From assembly GCA_900079685.1 (NCBI GenBank), contig LT599018.1, positions 2,765,924-2,829,923 on the forward strand: a DNA stretch of 64,000 nucleotides. Direction: 5' to 3'. The notes beneath the pieces are model-generated. The model saw only the letters and a program-made list of their open reading frames with translations. It made no database searches and was not told the origin of the DNA. The stretch comes from an uncultured delta proteobacterium. GTDB lineage: Bacteria > Desulfobacterota > Desulfovibrionia > Desulfovibrionales > Desulfovibrionaceae. The number at the start of each line of letters is the position of its first letter. The first letter of the stretch is position 1. The position numbers and the translations under genes were made by a program. Positions 15,863 to 25,370 of this stretch are shown here, piece after piece.

Positions 15863-17068
15863 TTATTTCTGCAGCACGCGCAGGGTAGCCCTGGCAATGG
15901 CCAGTTCTTCGTTGGTCGGCACGATCAGCACCGGCACTTTGGCGCCGGGCGCGCTGATGTCGCGCACATCGCCGGAACGCTTGTCGTTCTTTTCCAGGTC
16001 GATGGCGATGCCCATGTGCTCAAGGTCTTTGCAGACCGCCGCGCGGCAGTGGTTGTCGTTTTCGCCGATGCCCGCGGTGAAGATCACGGCGTCCACGCGG
16101 CCGAGCACGGCGTAATACGCGCCGAGGTAGCTGCGGATGCGGTGGGAGAAGACGTCAAACGCCAGCTGGGCGGTCTTGTCGCCCTTTTCGCGGGCCGAAT
16201 GGATGTCGCGCATGTCGTTCATGCCGCACAGGCCCTTGAGGCCGCTCTGTTTGTTGAGCACGGCGTCGAGCTGTTTGATGTCCATGCCCGTGTTCTGCAT
16301 GATGTAGGGGTGGAGCGCGGGGTCAATGTCGCCGCAACGGGTGCCCATGACCATGCCGGCCAGCGGGGTCATGCCCATGGAGGTGTCGAAGCTTTTGCCG
16401 TTTTTGACGGCGGTCATGGAGCAGCCGTTGCCCAGGTGGCAGGTGATGCAGTTGAATTCCTCGAATTTTTTACCCAGGAATTCGGCTGCTGTTTCCGCCA
16501 CGTACTGGTGGGACGTGCCGTGGAAGCCGTAGCGGCGCACGCCGTACTTTTCATAGTATTCGTAGGGAACGGCGTAAATGTAGGACTGCGGCGGCATGGT
16601 GGCGTGGAACTCGGTGTCGAACACGGCCACGGAGGGCGCGTTGGGGAAGAGTTCCTGCGCGACTTCGATGCCCTGGAGGTTGGCGGGGTTGTGGAGCGGA
16701 GCCAGCGGGGAAAGATCGCGGATGGCCTTCTTTTCCTCTTCGCCCACGACGCAAGCCTTGATGAAACGCTCGCCGCCCTGCACCGTGCGGTGGCCGACGG
16801 CCGTGATTTCCGAAAGATCCTTGATGACGCCCTTTTCAGGGTCGGTCAGCAGTTTCACAACCGCGCGCATGCCGGCGGTATGGTCCGGGAAGGGCTGCTC
16901 AAAGGCGTATTTTTTTTCTTCCCAGTTCTTGTAAATCTTGTGGGTCAGGGCGCCCACGGCGTCGCCGATGCGTTCCACCAGGCCGGAGCACAGCGTTTCG
17001 CCTTTCGGCATTTCCAGAATCTGGTACTTGAACGATGAACTGCCGCAGTTGATGACCAAAACTTTCAT
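15863..17068 (-). CDS. ackA: Acetate kinase
   Basis: A 401-residue cytoplasmic enzyme that makes ATP and acetate from acetyl phosphate and ADP. The start MKVLVINCGSSSFKY is the family's phosphate-binding motif; VGHRTVQGGERF and YGFHGTSHQYV carry active-site residues, and FTAGIGEND is the C-terminal ATP site. GAGGGAA lies upstream of the ATG. No phosphotransacetylase gene is next to it in the window, so ackA stands alone, with a 529-base upstream region that could carry its control. It fits substrate-level phosphorylation during incomplete oxidation of lactate or similar substrates. Confidence 0.97.
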   Translation of the reverse strand: MKVLVINCGSSSFKYQILEMPKGETLCSGLVERIGDAVGALTHKIYKNWEEKKYAFEQPFPDHTAGMRAVVKLLTDPEKGVIKDLSEITAVGHRTVQGGERFIKACVVGEEEKKAIRDLSPLAPLHNPANLQGIEVAQELFPNAPSVAVFDTEFHATMPPQSYIYAVPYEYYEKYGVRRYGFHGTSHQYVAETAAEFLGKKFEEFNCITCHLGNGCSMTAVKNGKSFDTSMGMTPLAGMVMGTRCGDIDPALHPYIMQNTGMDIKQLDAVLNKQSGLKGLCGMNDMRDIHSAREKGDKTAQLAFDVFSHRIRSYLGAYYAVLGRVDAVIFTAGIGENDNHCRAAVCKDLEHMGIAIDLEKNDKRSGDVRDISAPGAKVPVLIVPTNEELAIARATLRVLQK

Positions 17069-17236
17069 GGTATTCCCTCGCTATGCGTAAGTAGATGAAA
17101 CCTCAAGAAACAGACGGCGCGCCGCGCCGGGATGCGGCGCGGCGTCAGCGGTCCGTTGCCGGGTCGGGCAACGGATGCAGCTTGCCTTAAAATCATGCGA
17201 AGGACAAGGGAAGTGTGGGGAAAAAGAAAGCGGCCC

Positions 17237-17279
17237 CGCGTTTTTTCTCCCGGCGGGCCTGCCGGGGAGAAAAAACGCG
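17237..17279. other. Large imperfect hairpin upstream of ackA
   Basis: Left arm from 17237 and right arm to 17279 pair over about 19 bases with one bulge, with six T on one side and six A on the other. It lies upstream of ackA and of the divergent kinase gene and could be a terminator remnant or a leader structure. Confidence 0.5.
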
Positions 17280-17510
17280 CTGTGCCGGGAAATTTTCATT
17301 TTCACCAAAGGCTCTGTACAGGCCGCCTTACGGGTGAAAATACGGATGCCGCATACATGCGCATGTCAAGAAAATATGACGCATGGCGCGACGACTGCAT
17401 GGAATGCCGCATACTCGGAACGATTATTGATACTATGAAAAAGTATGGATAATCTCAGAGTTCCGTATATCCATAGTCAAATCCATATAGAGATATTCGA
17501 TACAACATTT

Positions 17511-17539
17511 TTGTTTATATAAAATATAAAGTATAGTAT
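17511..17539 (+). promoter_or_regulatory. Candidate promoter of the hybrid kinase
   Basis: TTGTTT (17511-17516) and TAGTAT (17534-17539) are 17 bases apart within a very AT-rich stretch (17440-17545) in otherwise GC-rich DNA. Other -10 choices such as TATAGT two bases earlier are possible. Confidence 0.35.
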
Positions 17540-17567
17540 TGCTCTTGTTCAATGAGCGGCACTTACT

Positions 17568-17576
17568 GGGGGGGGG
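17568..17576 (+). repeat. Run of nine G in the kinase leader
   Basis: A homopolymer of nine G lies 21 bases before the kinase start and just downstream of the candidate promoter. Such runs change length by slippage. Confidence 0.9.
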
Positions 17577-17597
17577 CGTTTCACCGCCGGAGGACAC

Positions 17598-20225
17598 ATG
17601 CCCGATTTTTCGTCTCAGAGAGATGATTTTCGAGAAGATTGCCTTGCCGGTAAATCATTAAATCATACAGAAAGCCCGGAATACGTCGACAATTTTTGCA
17701 TTCCGGGTCTTGTGACATGGGAATGGGATATTGTCGCGAACAGCCTCCGGTTCTCCCCTGAATGGCGCGCGGTTCTTCAATGCGCGGAAGACTCTTCCGT
17801 CCAGATCACTCTGGACAGTTGGTGGCCCCGGATGCACGAGGGGGATGTGCGGCCTTTCCGGGAGGCCGCCAGGAACATCGTGAAAGGCGTTTCCGAGCAA
17901 TACCAGGCGCTGTTCCGGGTCCGGCGCGATGACGGGAAGTGGGCCTGGCTGCTCAGCCGGGGGCGGGTCACGGAAAAAGCCGGCGGCAAGCCGCTCTGCG
18001 TCCGCGGCGCGCTTATGGACATCACCTTTCTCCGGTTCGACGTGAAGTTTTTGCACGGCAACGATGGCATGCGCTTTCCCCGCTACTATTCGCATCCTGA
18101 AGGCGAGCCGGCTCCCATCGCGGTTTCCGGCACGGCGGACGGCTTTCTGGGGCCCGGCTGGGAGATGTATCCGTGTATGCCGGACCCGGCGGAAATGTTT
18201 GCCTCCGCCGGGGATGTGGCAACATCCGGGGTGCCTCCGGAACGGCGGGACTTTTTGCGCCATTGCGTGGAAAAGGTTTTTGCCGAAGGCCGCGCTCTGC
18301 GTGAACGGGCTCATTTTCCCGCGGATAACGGGCGCGGCGTCACCGGTGAATACGTCCTGTGGCCGGAATGCGACAGCGCGGGCAACGTAACCGGGGTTGT
18401 GACCCAGTTCTGGGACGTGACGGACAGAATGCACGCCGAGCGCCGCGCCAGGCTGAACGAGATGCGGCTGGACGCGTTGTACCACCTCACGCAGATGGCC
18501 TCCGCCTCGGAGGACGAGGTTCTGGAATTCGCCATGGACAGCCTGGTGAAGCTGACGGAGAGCAAGAGCGGCTTCATCTTTTTTCCCGCAAAGTGCCCGG
18601 GGCGCAGGGGGCGGATGGTTTGGTCGAGAGACCATGACGCCATGCCGGGGGTTGCGGATCTCTCCCCGGACGAGCTCATGCAGGAAATTATCGGCCTGAC
18701 CACGGACGAGAGCGGCCGGGCCTTCCAGCGGGTAATTAAAAACGGCAACAATTTGCAGCCGGTGCATACGGCCCTGGGCTGCACGGAGGGCATCATCCGG
18801 TACATGGTCGCGCCCGTTTACGACGAGGACAGGGTGGTTTGCGTCGCCGGGGTGCGCGACAGGGAAAACGCGGAGTACAGCGAGGACGACCTGAACCAGA
18901 TGGAAGCTTTCATCAGCGGGGCTTGGCTGGTGCTCCGGCGGCACGAGTTCGTCCGCGAGCTGCAGCGAGCCAAAGAGGCCGCCGAACGGGCCAATATGAT
19001 CAAAGATGAATTCGTGGCCAACATCAGTCACGAATTGCGCACGCCGCTCAACGGCATCCTCGGCATGCTGCAACTGTTGGATTCCATGCCCATGAGCGGG
19101 CAGCAGCGCGAGTTCGTGCGCACGGCCAGCGTTTCGGGCCAGGCTCTGTTGCGCATTATTTCGGATATTCTTGATTTCAGCCGCATTGAATCCGGCAAGA
19201 TGAAACTGCAAATCGAGCCCTTTGACTTCAAGAGCGCGCTCACGTCCTCGCTGGATCTTTTCCGGAGCGAGGCCGTAAGCCGGGGCCTGTCCTTCGGCGT
19301 CCGCATCGGGGACGGCATCCCCGGGCGCATGCTCGGCGACGACGCCAGGGTGCGGCAGATTCTTTTCAACATCGTGGGCAACGCGCTGAAATTTACCGAA
19401 AAGGGCGGCATACGGGTGGAATGCTCGTTGCTGCCCCAGGGGGGCAAGGATTGGGCCTGGGTATACCTGGCCGTGACGGATTCGGGCGTCGGCATCGCCG
19501 AGGAGGACCAGACCAGGATTTTCGAGGCATTTACCCAACTGGACAGTTCCCCGACCCGGAAACACACCGGCACGGGCCTGGGGCTCAGCATCGTCCGGCA
19601 TCTGACGGCGCTCATGGGCGGCGGCATCGTGGTCGAAAGCGAGCCGGGAAAAGGCACGACCATGCATTGTTCCCTGCGGTTCTCCCGCCTGCCGGAGGGC
19701 CTTGAAGACATCGCGCCGGCCGAGGAGCCGCGCGAGTTTTTCGGGAAAGGCCCCCTGCACGTCCTTGTGGCCGAAGATGACGCCGTGAGCCGGTTCGCTC
19801 TCGGGGTTTTTTTGCAGCGTCTGGGCCATGTGCCCGTGTGCGTGGGCAACGGCGGGCTTGCGCTGGAAATGCTCCAGCTGCATCCCTTTCATTGCCTTTT
19901 CACGGATATCCAGATGCCGGGCATGGACGGGCTGGAAGTCGTCAGGCGGATACGGGAGAGCGATCTGGACGGCATCGCGCCGTCGGATGAAGCGCGAGCC
20001 CTTCTGCGCGAGACCTTCCCCGACTGGCGGGAGGCGGTGTGCCCCGTGCCGCCGGACACCGTGACCGTGACGGTAAGCGCCCACACCATGAAAGGGGATA
20101 AGGAGCGCTTCCTGGACGCGGGCATGGACTTCTATATCTCCAAACCCGTTGCCATGAAGGATCTGGACGAGGTGCTCCGGAAAATTTCCGTGCGCCTCGC
20201 CCGCGTGGAAGCCCTGACCGAGTAA
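17598..20225 (+). CDS. Hybrid sensor histidine kinase (PAS-GAF-HisKA-HATPase-REC)
   Basis: An 875-residue soluble hybrid kinase. Residues about 35-145 are PAS-like with a PAC tail ([12 protein letters not shown]), a second PAS-like unit spans about 170-275, and a GAF-like domain about 290-450. A short coiled coil leads to HisKA with the H-box [15 protein letters not shown] (His478). The ATPase domain has N ([13 protein letters not shown]), G1 ([12 protein letters not shown]) and G2 ([11 protein letters not shown]). The C-terminal receiver starts [12 protein letters not shown] (about 717) and its acceptor is Asp770 in [11 protein letters not shown]. About 33 extra residues sit between the RRIRES helix and the [12 protein letters not shown] strand of this receiver, which is unusual. 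No transmembrane segment is seen. GGAGG lies upstream of the ATG. No response regulator is next to it. Confidence 0.93.
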   Translation: MPDFSSQRDDFREDCLAGKSLNHTESPEYVDNFCIPGLVTWEWDIVANSLRFSPEWRAVLQCAEDSSVQITLDSWWPRMHEGDVRPFREAARNIVKGVSEQYQALFRVRRDDGKWAWLLSRGRVTEKAGGKPLCVRGALMDITFLRFDVKFLHGNDGMRFPRYYSHPEGEPAPIAVSGTADGFLGPGWEMYPCMPDPAEMFASAGDVATSGVPPERRDFLRHCVEKVFAEGRALRERAHFPADNGRGVTGEYVLWPECDSAGNVTGVVTQFWDVTDRMHAERRARLNEMRLDALYHLTQMASASEDEVLEFAMDSLVKLTESKSGFIFFPAKCPGRRGRMVWSRDHDAMPGVADLSPDELMQEIIGLTTDESGRAFQRVIKNGNNLQPVHTALGCTEGIIRYMVAPVYDEDRVVCVAGVRDRENAEYSEDDLNQMEAFISGAWLVLRRHEFVRELQRAKEAAERANMIKDEFVANISHELRTPLNGILGMLQLLDSMPMSGQQREFVRTASVSGQALLRIISDILDFSRIESGKMKLQIEPFDFKSALTSSLDLFRSEAVSRGLSFGVRIGDGIPGRMLGDDARVRQILFNIVGNALKFTEKGGIRVECSLLPQGGKDWAWVYLAVTDSGVGIAEEDQTRIFEAFTQLDSSPTRKHTGTGLGLSIVRHLTALMGGGIVVESEPGKGTTMHCSLRFSRLPEGLEDIAPAEEPREFFGKGPLHVLVAEDDAVSRFALGVFLQRLGHVPVCVGNGGLALEMLQLHPFHCLFTDIQMPGMDGLEVVRRIRESDLDGIAPSDEARALLRETFPDWREAVCPVPPDTVTVTVSAHTMKGDKERFLDAGMDFYISKPVAMKDLDEVLRKISVRLARVEALTE

Positions 20226-20236
20226 GCGCCGTTTTC

Positions 20237-21673
20237 CTAAAAGCTAAAGGGGATGGTGATGAGCAGCTTGAAGTCGTGCTCGTCCTGAAAGGCGTTTTTG
20301 AACCCCTGCCAGTCGTTCAGCCCGGTGCTGTTGGTGTACTGCATGTAATGGGCTTTGACGGTCGCGCCCTTGAGGGGGCCGTCCGGGACCGTATAGATGA
20401 GGTCCGCGGCCCAGGCCCGCTCGTTGAGGCGGGTCGAGTAGCCGTACGCCTTGCCGTCCCAGCCGTGGGAATAGGTCAGGCCCGCTTCAAACCCCTCGTA
20501 GCCGAACAGGGAAAACTTCCGCGACACGTTGACGAAGGCCGCGCTTTCCCGGTCGTGGTTCCAGTCCGAGCGGGTGTTCCAATCCGGCTCCAGGGCGCCT
20601 TGCGAGCCGCCGTACGCGCTGATGAGGCGGTAGGCGAAATAGCCCTTGTTGTTCTCGTTGTTCTGCGGGGCCAGGGTGTACGTGTACTCCGCGCGCAACG
20701 TCCACGGCCCGATCTCATACCGGCTGAAGAGAAAATGCTGCGTGGCCGCGCCCGCGAAGTTGTCGTTCGCGCCGGAAGAGTCCGAATCGTCCATCATATA
20801 CAGCTGATAGCCGAAGGTGAATTCGCCGTCCCCGGCCTTGCGCCGGTTCTTGATCTTGAAATGGGCGTTTTTCAGGAATTTTTCGGATTCGCCGTACGCC
20901 GCCTCCACGGTGGTGCCGGCGAGAAAGACTTCTTCGTCAAAGGTGTACCGCGCGCCGAGGGACCAGAGCCAGGCCACGTGGGATTTGTCGTCGCGGCGGA
21001 AGTGGTAGGTGTCGCGGTACCAGGGGGCCTTGTATTCGTCCGCCCAGGCGGCGGCCATGGAAAAGCCCTTGTAGGAAAAGCCGGTCTCCGCTCCCCGGTA
21101 GGTGCCGGGATACACGGACCAGTTCGTGCCGAGCACGCCCGGCCCCGTGGGCTGGAAATACCCGGCCTTGCCCCACCAGGTCTCGTTGTGGCGGAATTTG
21201 ACCAGCGCCTTGTGCATGGAAACGCCGTTATCCGGGTGAGTGGCGTCCCAGTTGATGCTCCAGGGGTCGCGGGCCGGGAAAAAGGCCAGTTCATGGAACG
21301 GCCGGCCGCTGCTCCAGAGGTCCGTGGCCGAGAACGCGCCGACGTCCACGCCGATAACGTCGCCGATGAACCCGGAGGAAAATTCCGCGCCCACCCCGGT
21401 TGTCGCGTGGTCCAGGTTGTTGTGCCAGCGGTCGTCCTCGTTGCTTTTGCGCATGCGTTTGCGCTGGAAATAGTAAAAATTCCCGGTGACCTTGCCGTCG
21501 TCAAAAAACTTGGTGCCCGTGGAAAAAGACCGCTCCTGCGACTCTTCCACATCGTGCAGCGGCGGGTCAGTCTCGTCGGAGGCCGCCGCGGGACGGGGCA
21601 GGGCGATCAGGACCGCGAAAACAACGGCAACGGCGGCGTACCGGCGTTTTTTCCGGAAAAAGGATAACGGCAT
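20237..21673 (-). CDS. OprD-like outer-membrane porin
   Basis: A 478-residue exported protein with a Sec signal (positive KKRR, then a hydrophobic stretch ending PRPAAASDE), long runs of alternating polar and hydrophobic residues rich in Tyr, Trp and Gly, and a terminal phenylalanine (TIPFSF), all typical of a beta barrel. The segment FDDGKVTGNFYYFQRKR after the signal resembles OprD/chitoporin porins, which take up amino acids, peptides or sugars. It is 19 bases after the end of the exported protein gene at 21693-23747 on the same strand, so the two are an operon and may act together in uptake. There are only 11 bases between its stop and that of the kinase, with no clear terminator. Confidence 0.82.
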   Translation of the reverse strand: MPLSFFRKKRRYAAVAVVFAVLIALPRPAAASDETDPPLHDVEESQERSFSTGTKFFDDGKVTGNFYYFQRKRMRKSNEDDRWHNNLDHATTGVGAEFSSGFIGDVIGVDVGAFSATDLWSSGRPFHELAFFPARDPWSINWDATHPDNGVSMHKALVKFRHNETWWGKAGYFQPTGPGVLGTNWSVYPGTYRGAETGFSYKGFSMAAAWADEYKAPWYRDTYHFRRDDKSHVAWLWSLGARYTFDEEVFLAGTTVEAAYGESEKFLKNAHFKIKNRRKAGDGEFTFGYQLYMMDDSDSSGANDNFAGAATQHFLFSRYEIGPWTLRAEYTYTLAPQNNENNKGYFAYRLISAYGGSQGALEPDWNTRSDWNHDRESAAFVNVSRKFSLFGYEGFEAGLTYSHGWDGKAYGYSTRLNERAWAADLIYTVPDGPLKGATVKAHYMQYTNSTGLNDWQGFKNAFQDEHDFKLLITIPFSF

Positions 21674-21692
21674 ACGTTCCCTCGCGGCCGGA

Positions 21693-23747
21693 CTACCGGC
21701 GCCGTCCGTGCGTATTTTCGACCGCGCCCCATTTGCCCGCGGGCAGACATTCCGGCGCTCCCCTCACATAGGCGTTGCCGTCCCAGCGGTAGGGGATGGA
21801 GCACTCGGGCACGCAGAGATAATAGTCCGCATACAACGCCGTGTCCCTGGCCGTTACAACAAAGGGGGCCGTGGCGGTATCCACCGTGAAGGCCGGTTCC
21901 ATCTCGCAAAGAGGCGCGGCGCGCCCTTCGCCCGGCGCCTTCCAGAGGACCTTGCCCCAGTCGTCCACTTCGGGGTTGGTGAAAAAGTCCTTCTCTTCCG
22001 GCAAGGCGGGCGTCACAAAGGCGATTTTCCCGTCAGCCACACGCAGTATGTATTGGCGCGGGGTTTTCAGGAGATTTTCATAGGCGTTGTCGTACTCGGG
22101 ACTTTTACCCACAACAACAAGGGCGTGGCCCCAGAACGCGCCGTCGCTTCCCTTCCGCATGCTGTAGGTATTGGAGGGCGTTTCGTCCGTTGCGCGGTAA
22201 AGGAACGGTTTGTCATAGGTGAGGACGAAGGTCTCCCCGCCGTCCAGGCCGGTGGCGGTATACGGGTACCGCCGGTTTTCCTGTTTGGGAGTCTCAAGCA
22301 AAGCGTTTTGCTCCCGCGCGTAAGTGACGAGCCAGGCGGGCTTGGCGCTGCCGCGCAAAAGGTCGTACGCGCCGGGGTAGCGGCGCTCGTTCCGGTTTTC
22401 CTTCCCGTTTTTCGCCGCCCCGTTTTTCGCTGCAAGGGCGAGCCTGGCCGCGGGATCCTCCAGAAGAAGGGTAAGGCGCGCGTCCGGCGTTTTGGCGAGT
22501 TCCGCCACTGTCCGGAAGTAGCGTAAAACCGGTTCGTCGTTTTTGGTATAGGCGGCCGTGAACGCGTTCGTATCCCCTATCAGGCGGTACAGAGGAAATT
22601 GGCGGTCGGCGAGCCAGCCGTCCGTAAAGGAGCGGACAAGGTCCAGTGCCGCGCCCTCAAAGGAGCCGAGAAAGGCCGCCAGCGCGGCTTCCACGGCCTG
22701 TTCATGGTTCCGGACGGTTTCATTCTTGTCCGCCAGCGTCCGGATATACCCGGTGACCGGGAGAAGGTTGCCCTTGGCGTCAAACGGCGATTTGGGCTTC
22801 CAGCCGTCATCCTCGCGGCAGATCCCGTCCGCCATGATGAAGGATTGGGCGGTTTCGTTCCAGGTGTAGGTAAAGCCCGAGCATTTCGGCTCGCAGGTGT
22901 AGGACAGGCCCGGGGAGGCGAAAAGCTGCTTCGCGTCCGCGCGGAAGGCAAAGGGGCCGGTTTCGCCGGTGAGGGTCAGCACGCCCTGCATCGCGCATTC
23001 GTTGATGCTGATGTTGCCGGGGCCGTATTCGTATTTCTCGGGCCGCAACGGGTGCTGTTCGCCGGGATAGAAGTCTTCGGTCACCGGCGCGATGATGGGA
23101 TTCAGGGCAAAGGAGCCGTCGGCCACGCGGACGATGAAGGCCATGTTCCTGTCGCCGCTGCCGGACGAGGCGATTTCCGTACCGGGGAAAAGAATGGCCG
23201 CCCACAATTGCCCGTTGACCCGGCGTGTGACGTAGTTTTCACGGTCCCTGTACGGGTCCGCCTGGTACGCGTCGTATTCGGCCAGGGTTTGGGCCACCAC
23301 GTCGCGGCCGCTGTGGTATGTGGCATACAGGCAGACGGGCCGGAGCAGGATCAAAAACGCCGGGTCCGTGAGCGGGGTTTTGGCGGCAAGGCTCATGTAG
23401 CGGGTCAGGGCCGCCCGTCGTTGCATGAATTTGGCGCGTTCCTCTTGGCCGTAGTCGTCGTCCCGGCTGCTGTAGTCGATTTCATGGAGGGAAACCGCGC
23501 CGTTGTGTTGCAGAAAATTTTCGGCCCATTTCCGGGAATCGCCCGTGAACAGTTTCAGGAACGCTTCACGCGCGGCGGTGAACGCTTTTTCCGATTCGGC
23601 AAAGGCGGCGTCCCTGGCAGCCAGCGCGTCAATGCGCTGCCGCACGGCCGTTTTTTCATTGGTCCTTTTTTCCTCCGCCAGGGCCGTTCCCGGCAGAAAA
23701 ACGGTAAGCACAAGGGCCGCGACAAGGAGCCGGAGAAGGTTGCGCAT
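21693..23747 (-). CDS. Large exported protein of unknown function with internal duplication
   Basis: A 684-residue protein with a Sec signal (MRNLLRLLVAALVLTVFLPG, cut after ALA near residue 25). After a helical, charged segment the sequence is mostly beta. I recognise no family. It carries two copies of one module: residues about 202-300 (FIVRVADGSFALNP, TEDFYPGE, then CEPKCSGFTYTWNE) and about 562-660 (YILRVADGKIAFVT, EKDFFTNPE, then CVPECSIPYRWDG). Each copy ends in a Cys-x-Pro-x-Cys-Ser pair that could form a disulfide. The start at 23747 is chosen for the signal peptide; a longer frame begins at 23795. It precedes the OprD-like porin by 19 bases, so it may be a periplasmic or surface partner of the porin. 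Confidence 0.75.
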   Translation of the reverse strand: MRNLLRLLVAALVLTVFLPGTALAEEKRTNEKTAVRQRIDALAARDAAFAESEKAFTAAREAFLKLFTGDSRKWAENFLQHNGAVSLHEIDYSSRDDDYGQEERAKFMQRRAALTRYMSLAAKTPLTDPAFLILLRPVCLYATYHSGRDVVAQTLAEYDAYQADPYRDRENYVTRRVNGQLWAAILFPGTEIASSGSGDRNMAFIVRVADGSFALNPIIAPVTEDFYPGEQHPLRPEKYEYGPGNISINECAMQGVLTLTGETGPFAFRADAKQLFASPGLSYTCEPKCSGFTYTWNETAQSFIMADGICREDDGWKPKSPFDAKGNLLPVTGYIRTLADKNETVRNHEQAVEAALAAFLGSFEGAALDLVRSFTDGWLADRQFPLYRLIGDTNAFTAAYTKNDEPVLRYFRTVAELAKTPDARLTLLLEDPAARLALAAKNGAAKNGKENRNERRYPGAYDLLRGSAKPAWLVTYAREQNALLETPKQENRRYPYTATGLDGGETFVLTYDKPFLYRATDETPSNTYSMRKGSDGAFWGHALVVVGKSPEYDNAYENLLKTPRQYILRVADGKIAFVTPALPEEKDFFTNPEVDDWGKVLWKAPGEGRAAPLCEMEPAFTVDTATAPFVVTARDTALYADYYLCVPECSIPYRWDGNAYVRGAPECLPAGKWGAVENTHGRRR

Positions 23748-23878
23748 GGAAAACGTCCTGGATTGTGGTGCATCGGATTGCCGGACGTTCCCCAAAAACG
23801 CGACCCGGCTGTGTCACCGTATACTATTCCGGCAGAGGAGTCATCAGTGGTTTGCTATAAAGTGGAGGAGGGGGGAAG

Positions 23879-23913
23879 AAAAAAGGCGGCTCGGTGACGG
23901 AGCCGCCTTTTTT
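23879..23913. terminator. Rho-independent terminator after the nitroreductase gene
   Basis: Fourteen base pairs (23879-23892 with 23900-23913) with A and T runs at the base, between the start region of the exported protein gene and the nitroreductase stop at 23929; it ends minus-strand transcription from the nitroreductase. Confidence 0.85.
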
Positions 23914-23928
23914 ATAATCATGCGCGGG

Positions 23929-24453
23929 TTACTTCACCCGCACGATATAGCCGTCTTTGCGCTTCATGGGTTTGGGCGGCTCCCCTTCGATATACCCGAG
24001 CGAGCAGGCGGCAATGCCGATATACTCACCGGTCACGCCCCATTTTTGCAAGAGCGCCTTGCCTTCCGCGCTCTCGAACATCTGGCGCTCGCGGTTGACC
24101 CAGCACGTGCCCAGGCCCACGGCGGCCGCCGCCACGGTCAGGTAGGTGATAACCGCGCTGCCGTCTTCCACGGGGGTGGAGCTTTCGGTGTTTGACAACA
24201 CCAGCAGGATGGTGGGCGCGCCGTAGTAAGGATCTATATTTTTACCCCAGACGGCGGCGTTCATTTTGCTGAGCTGGGCGATATCGTCCTTGTTCTGGAC
24301 CGCGATGATGATGCAGGGCTGTTTGCCTTTCCCGCTCGGGGCGTAGGTTCCGGCCTCCAGCACGGCGTCCAGTTCCGCGTCGGTGATCTGTTGCGGTTTG
24401 TATTTGCGGACGCTTCTGCGCTCTTTCAGTACTTTCAACGCTTCGGTATTCAT
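23929..24453 (-). CDS. Nitroreductase-family FMN oxidoreductase
   Basis: A 174-residue flavoprotein of the nitroreductase fold, working as a dimer in the cytoplasm. The start EALKVLKERRSVRKYKPQQIT gives the FMN-phosphate Arg pair, followed by GTYAPSGKGKQP, and the C-terminal half has AAVGLGTCWVNRE and a late SLGYIEGEPPKPMKRKDGYI, the usual ending. Such enzymes reduce nitro compounds, quinones or flavins with NAD(P)H; the natural substrate is not clear. GAAGGAGG lies just before the ATG. It is a single gene with its own terminator. Confidence 0.9.
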   Translation of the reverse strand: MNTEALKVLKERRSVRKYKPQQITDAELDAVLEAGTYAPSGKGKQPCIIIAVQNKDDIAQLSKMNAAVWGKNIDPYYGAPTILLVLSNTESSTPVEDGSAVITYLTVAAAAVGLGTCWVNRERQMFESAEGKALLQKWGVTGEYIGIAACSLGYIEGEPPKPMKRKDGYIVRVK

Positions 24454-24560
24454 GGCGCCTCCTTCGGGAATCCGGGGACACGGTTATTTTTGGGATCAAG
24501 TGAAAAGAAGTATCAAAAACACCGGCGGGAGGGCAATAAAAATTCCCCGGCTGCCGCGGC

Positions 24561-25370
24561 TCAGTTGCCCCTGCCGAAGCCGGGGATGGCGAACCGCCGT
24601 TCGCAGTAATTCAAGAGAAGCGTCGCAAAGGAGGTCATGGCCAGGTAATAGCAGCCCGCCGCGAGATAGACCTCGATGTAGCGGTAGCTCCTGCCGGCAA
24701 GCACGTTGGCTTCCCCGGTCAGCTCGATGCAGGAAATGACGTACGCCAGGGAAGAGTACTTGATGAGGTAGATGATCTCGTTCCCGCAGCCGGGGAGCGC
24801 GCGGCGCACCGCCTGGGGCAGGATGATGGAGAAGAGCATTTTCGGGGTGGAGAACCCGAGCGCCTGGGCGGCCTTGATCTGGCCCTGGCGGATGGAGAAC
24901 AGCGCGCCCCGGACGTATTCCGACTGGTACGCCGCGCTGCAGATGATGAACCCGAGCACGGCGGAGCCGAACGCGTCGTAAACGAGCAGCGTGCGGAAAA
25001 GTTCGCCGCCGTAATGCAGGCTTTCCGGCAGGGGGCCGGTCAAAAAGACGAGGGTCTTGTCCACCGCCGCGCCCAAACCGGGAAAAGAGCCGTACAAAAC
25101 GCCGTCCAGGGCGTTGCCGATTTTGGGGAAGCAGTTGTAGATGAACACGAGCTGGACGACCAGGGGCACGCCCCGCACCAGCGCGGTGAAGGAATCCCCG
25201 AGCCGCCGGACCGGGCGCGGCGCATACACGCGCAACGCGCCGAGCAGAATCCCGAAAATAAAGCCGAGCACGGCCGAGGGCAGGATAAGCTTGAGGCTCA
25301 CCGTAAGCCCGGCGTTCAGCGCCGGGATGACGCGCTCCGTATAGAACGTCAGGTCAAAATCGACGTTCAT
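24561..25370 (-). CDS. Polar amino-acid ABC transporter permease (distal)
   Basis: A 269-residue inner-membrane permease of the HisM/GlnP family. It has an N-terminal helix with TVSLKLILPSAVLGFIFGILLG and the EAA loop near the end of the protein (AAQALGFSTPKMLFSIILPQAVRRALPGCGNEIIYLIK) that docks with the ATPase. Length is normal for this family. Its start overlaps the ATPase stop by four bases (25367-25370). It is the last gene of the operon and pairs with the other permease as a heterodimer. Confidence 0.92.
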   Translation of the reverse strand: MNVDFDLTFYTERVIPALNAGLTVSLKLILPSAVLGFIFGILLGALRVYAPRPVRRLGDSFTALVRGVPLVVQLVFIYNCFPKIGNALDGVLYGSFPGLGAAVDKTLVFLTGPLPESLHYGGELFRTLLVYDAFGSAVLGFIICSAAYQSEYVRGALFSIRQGQIKAAQALGFSTPKMLFSIILPQAVRRALPGCGNEIIYLIKYSSLAYVISCIELTGEANVLAGRSYRYIEVYLAAGCYYLAMTSFATLLLNYCERRFAIPGFGRGN

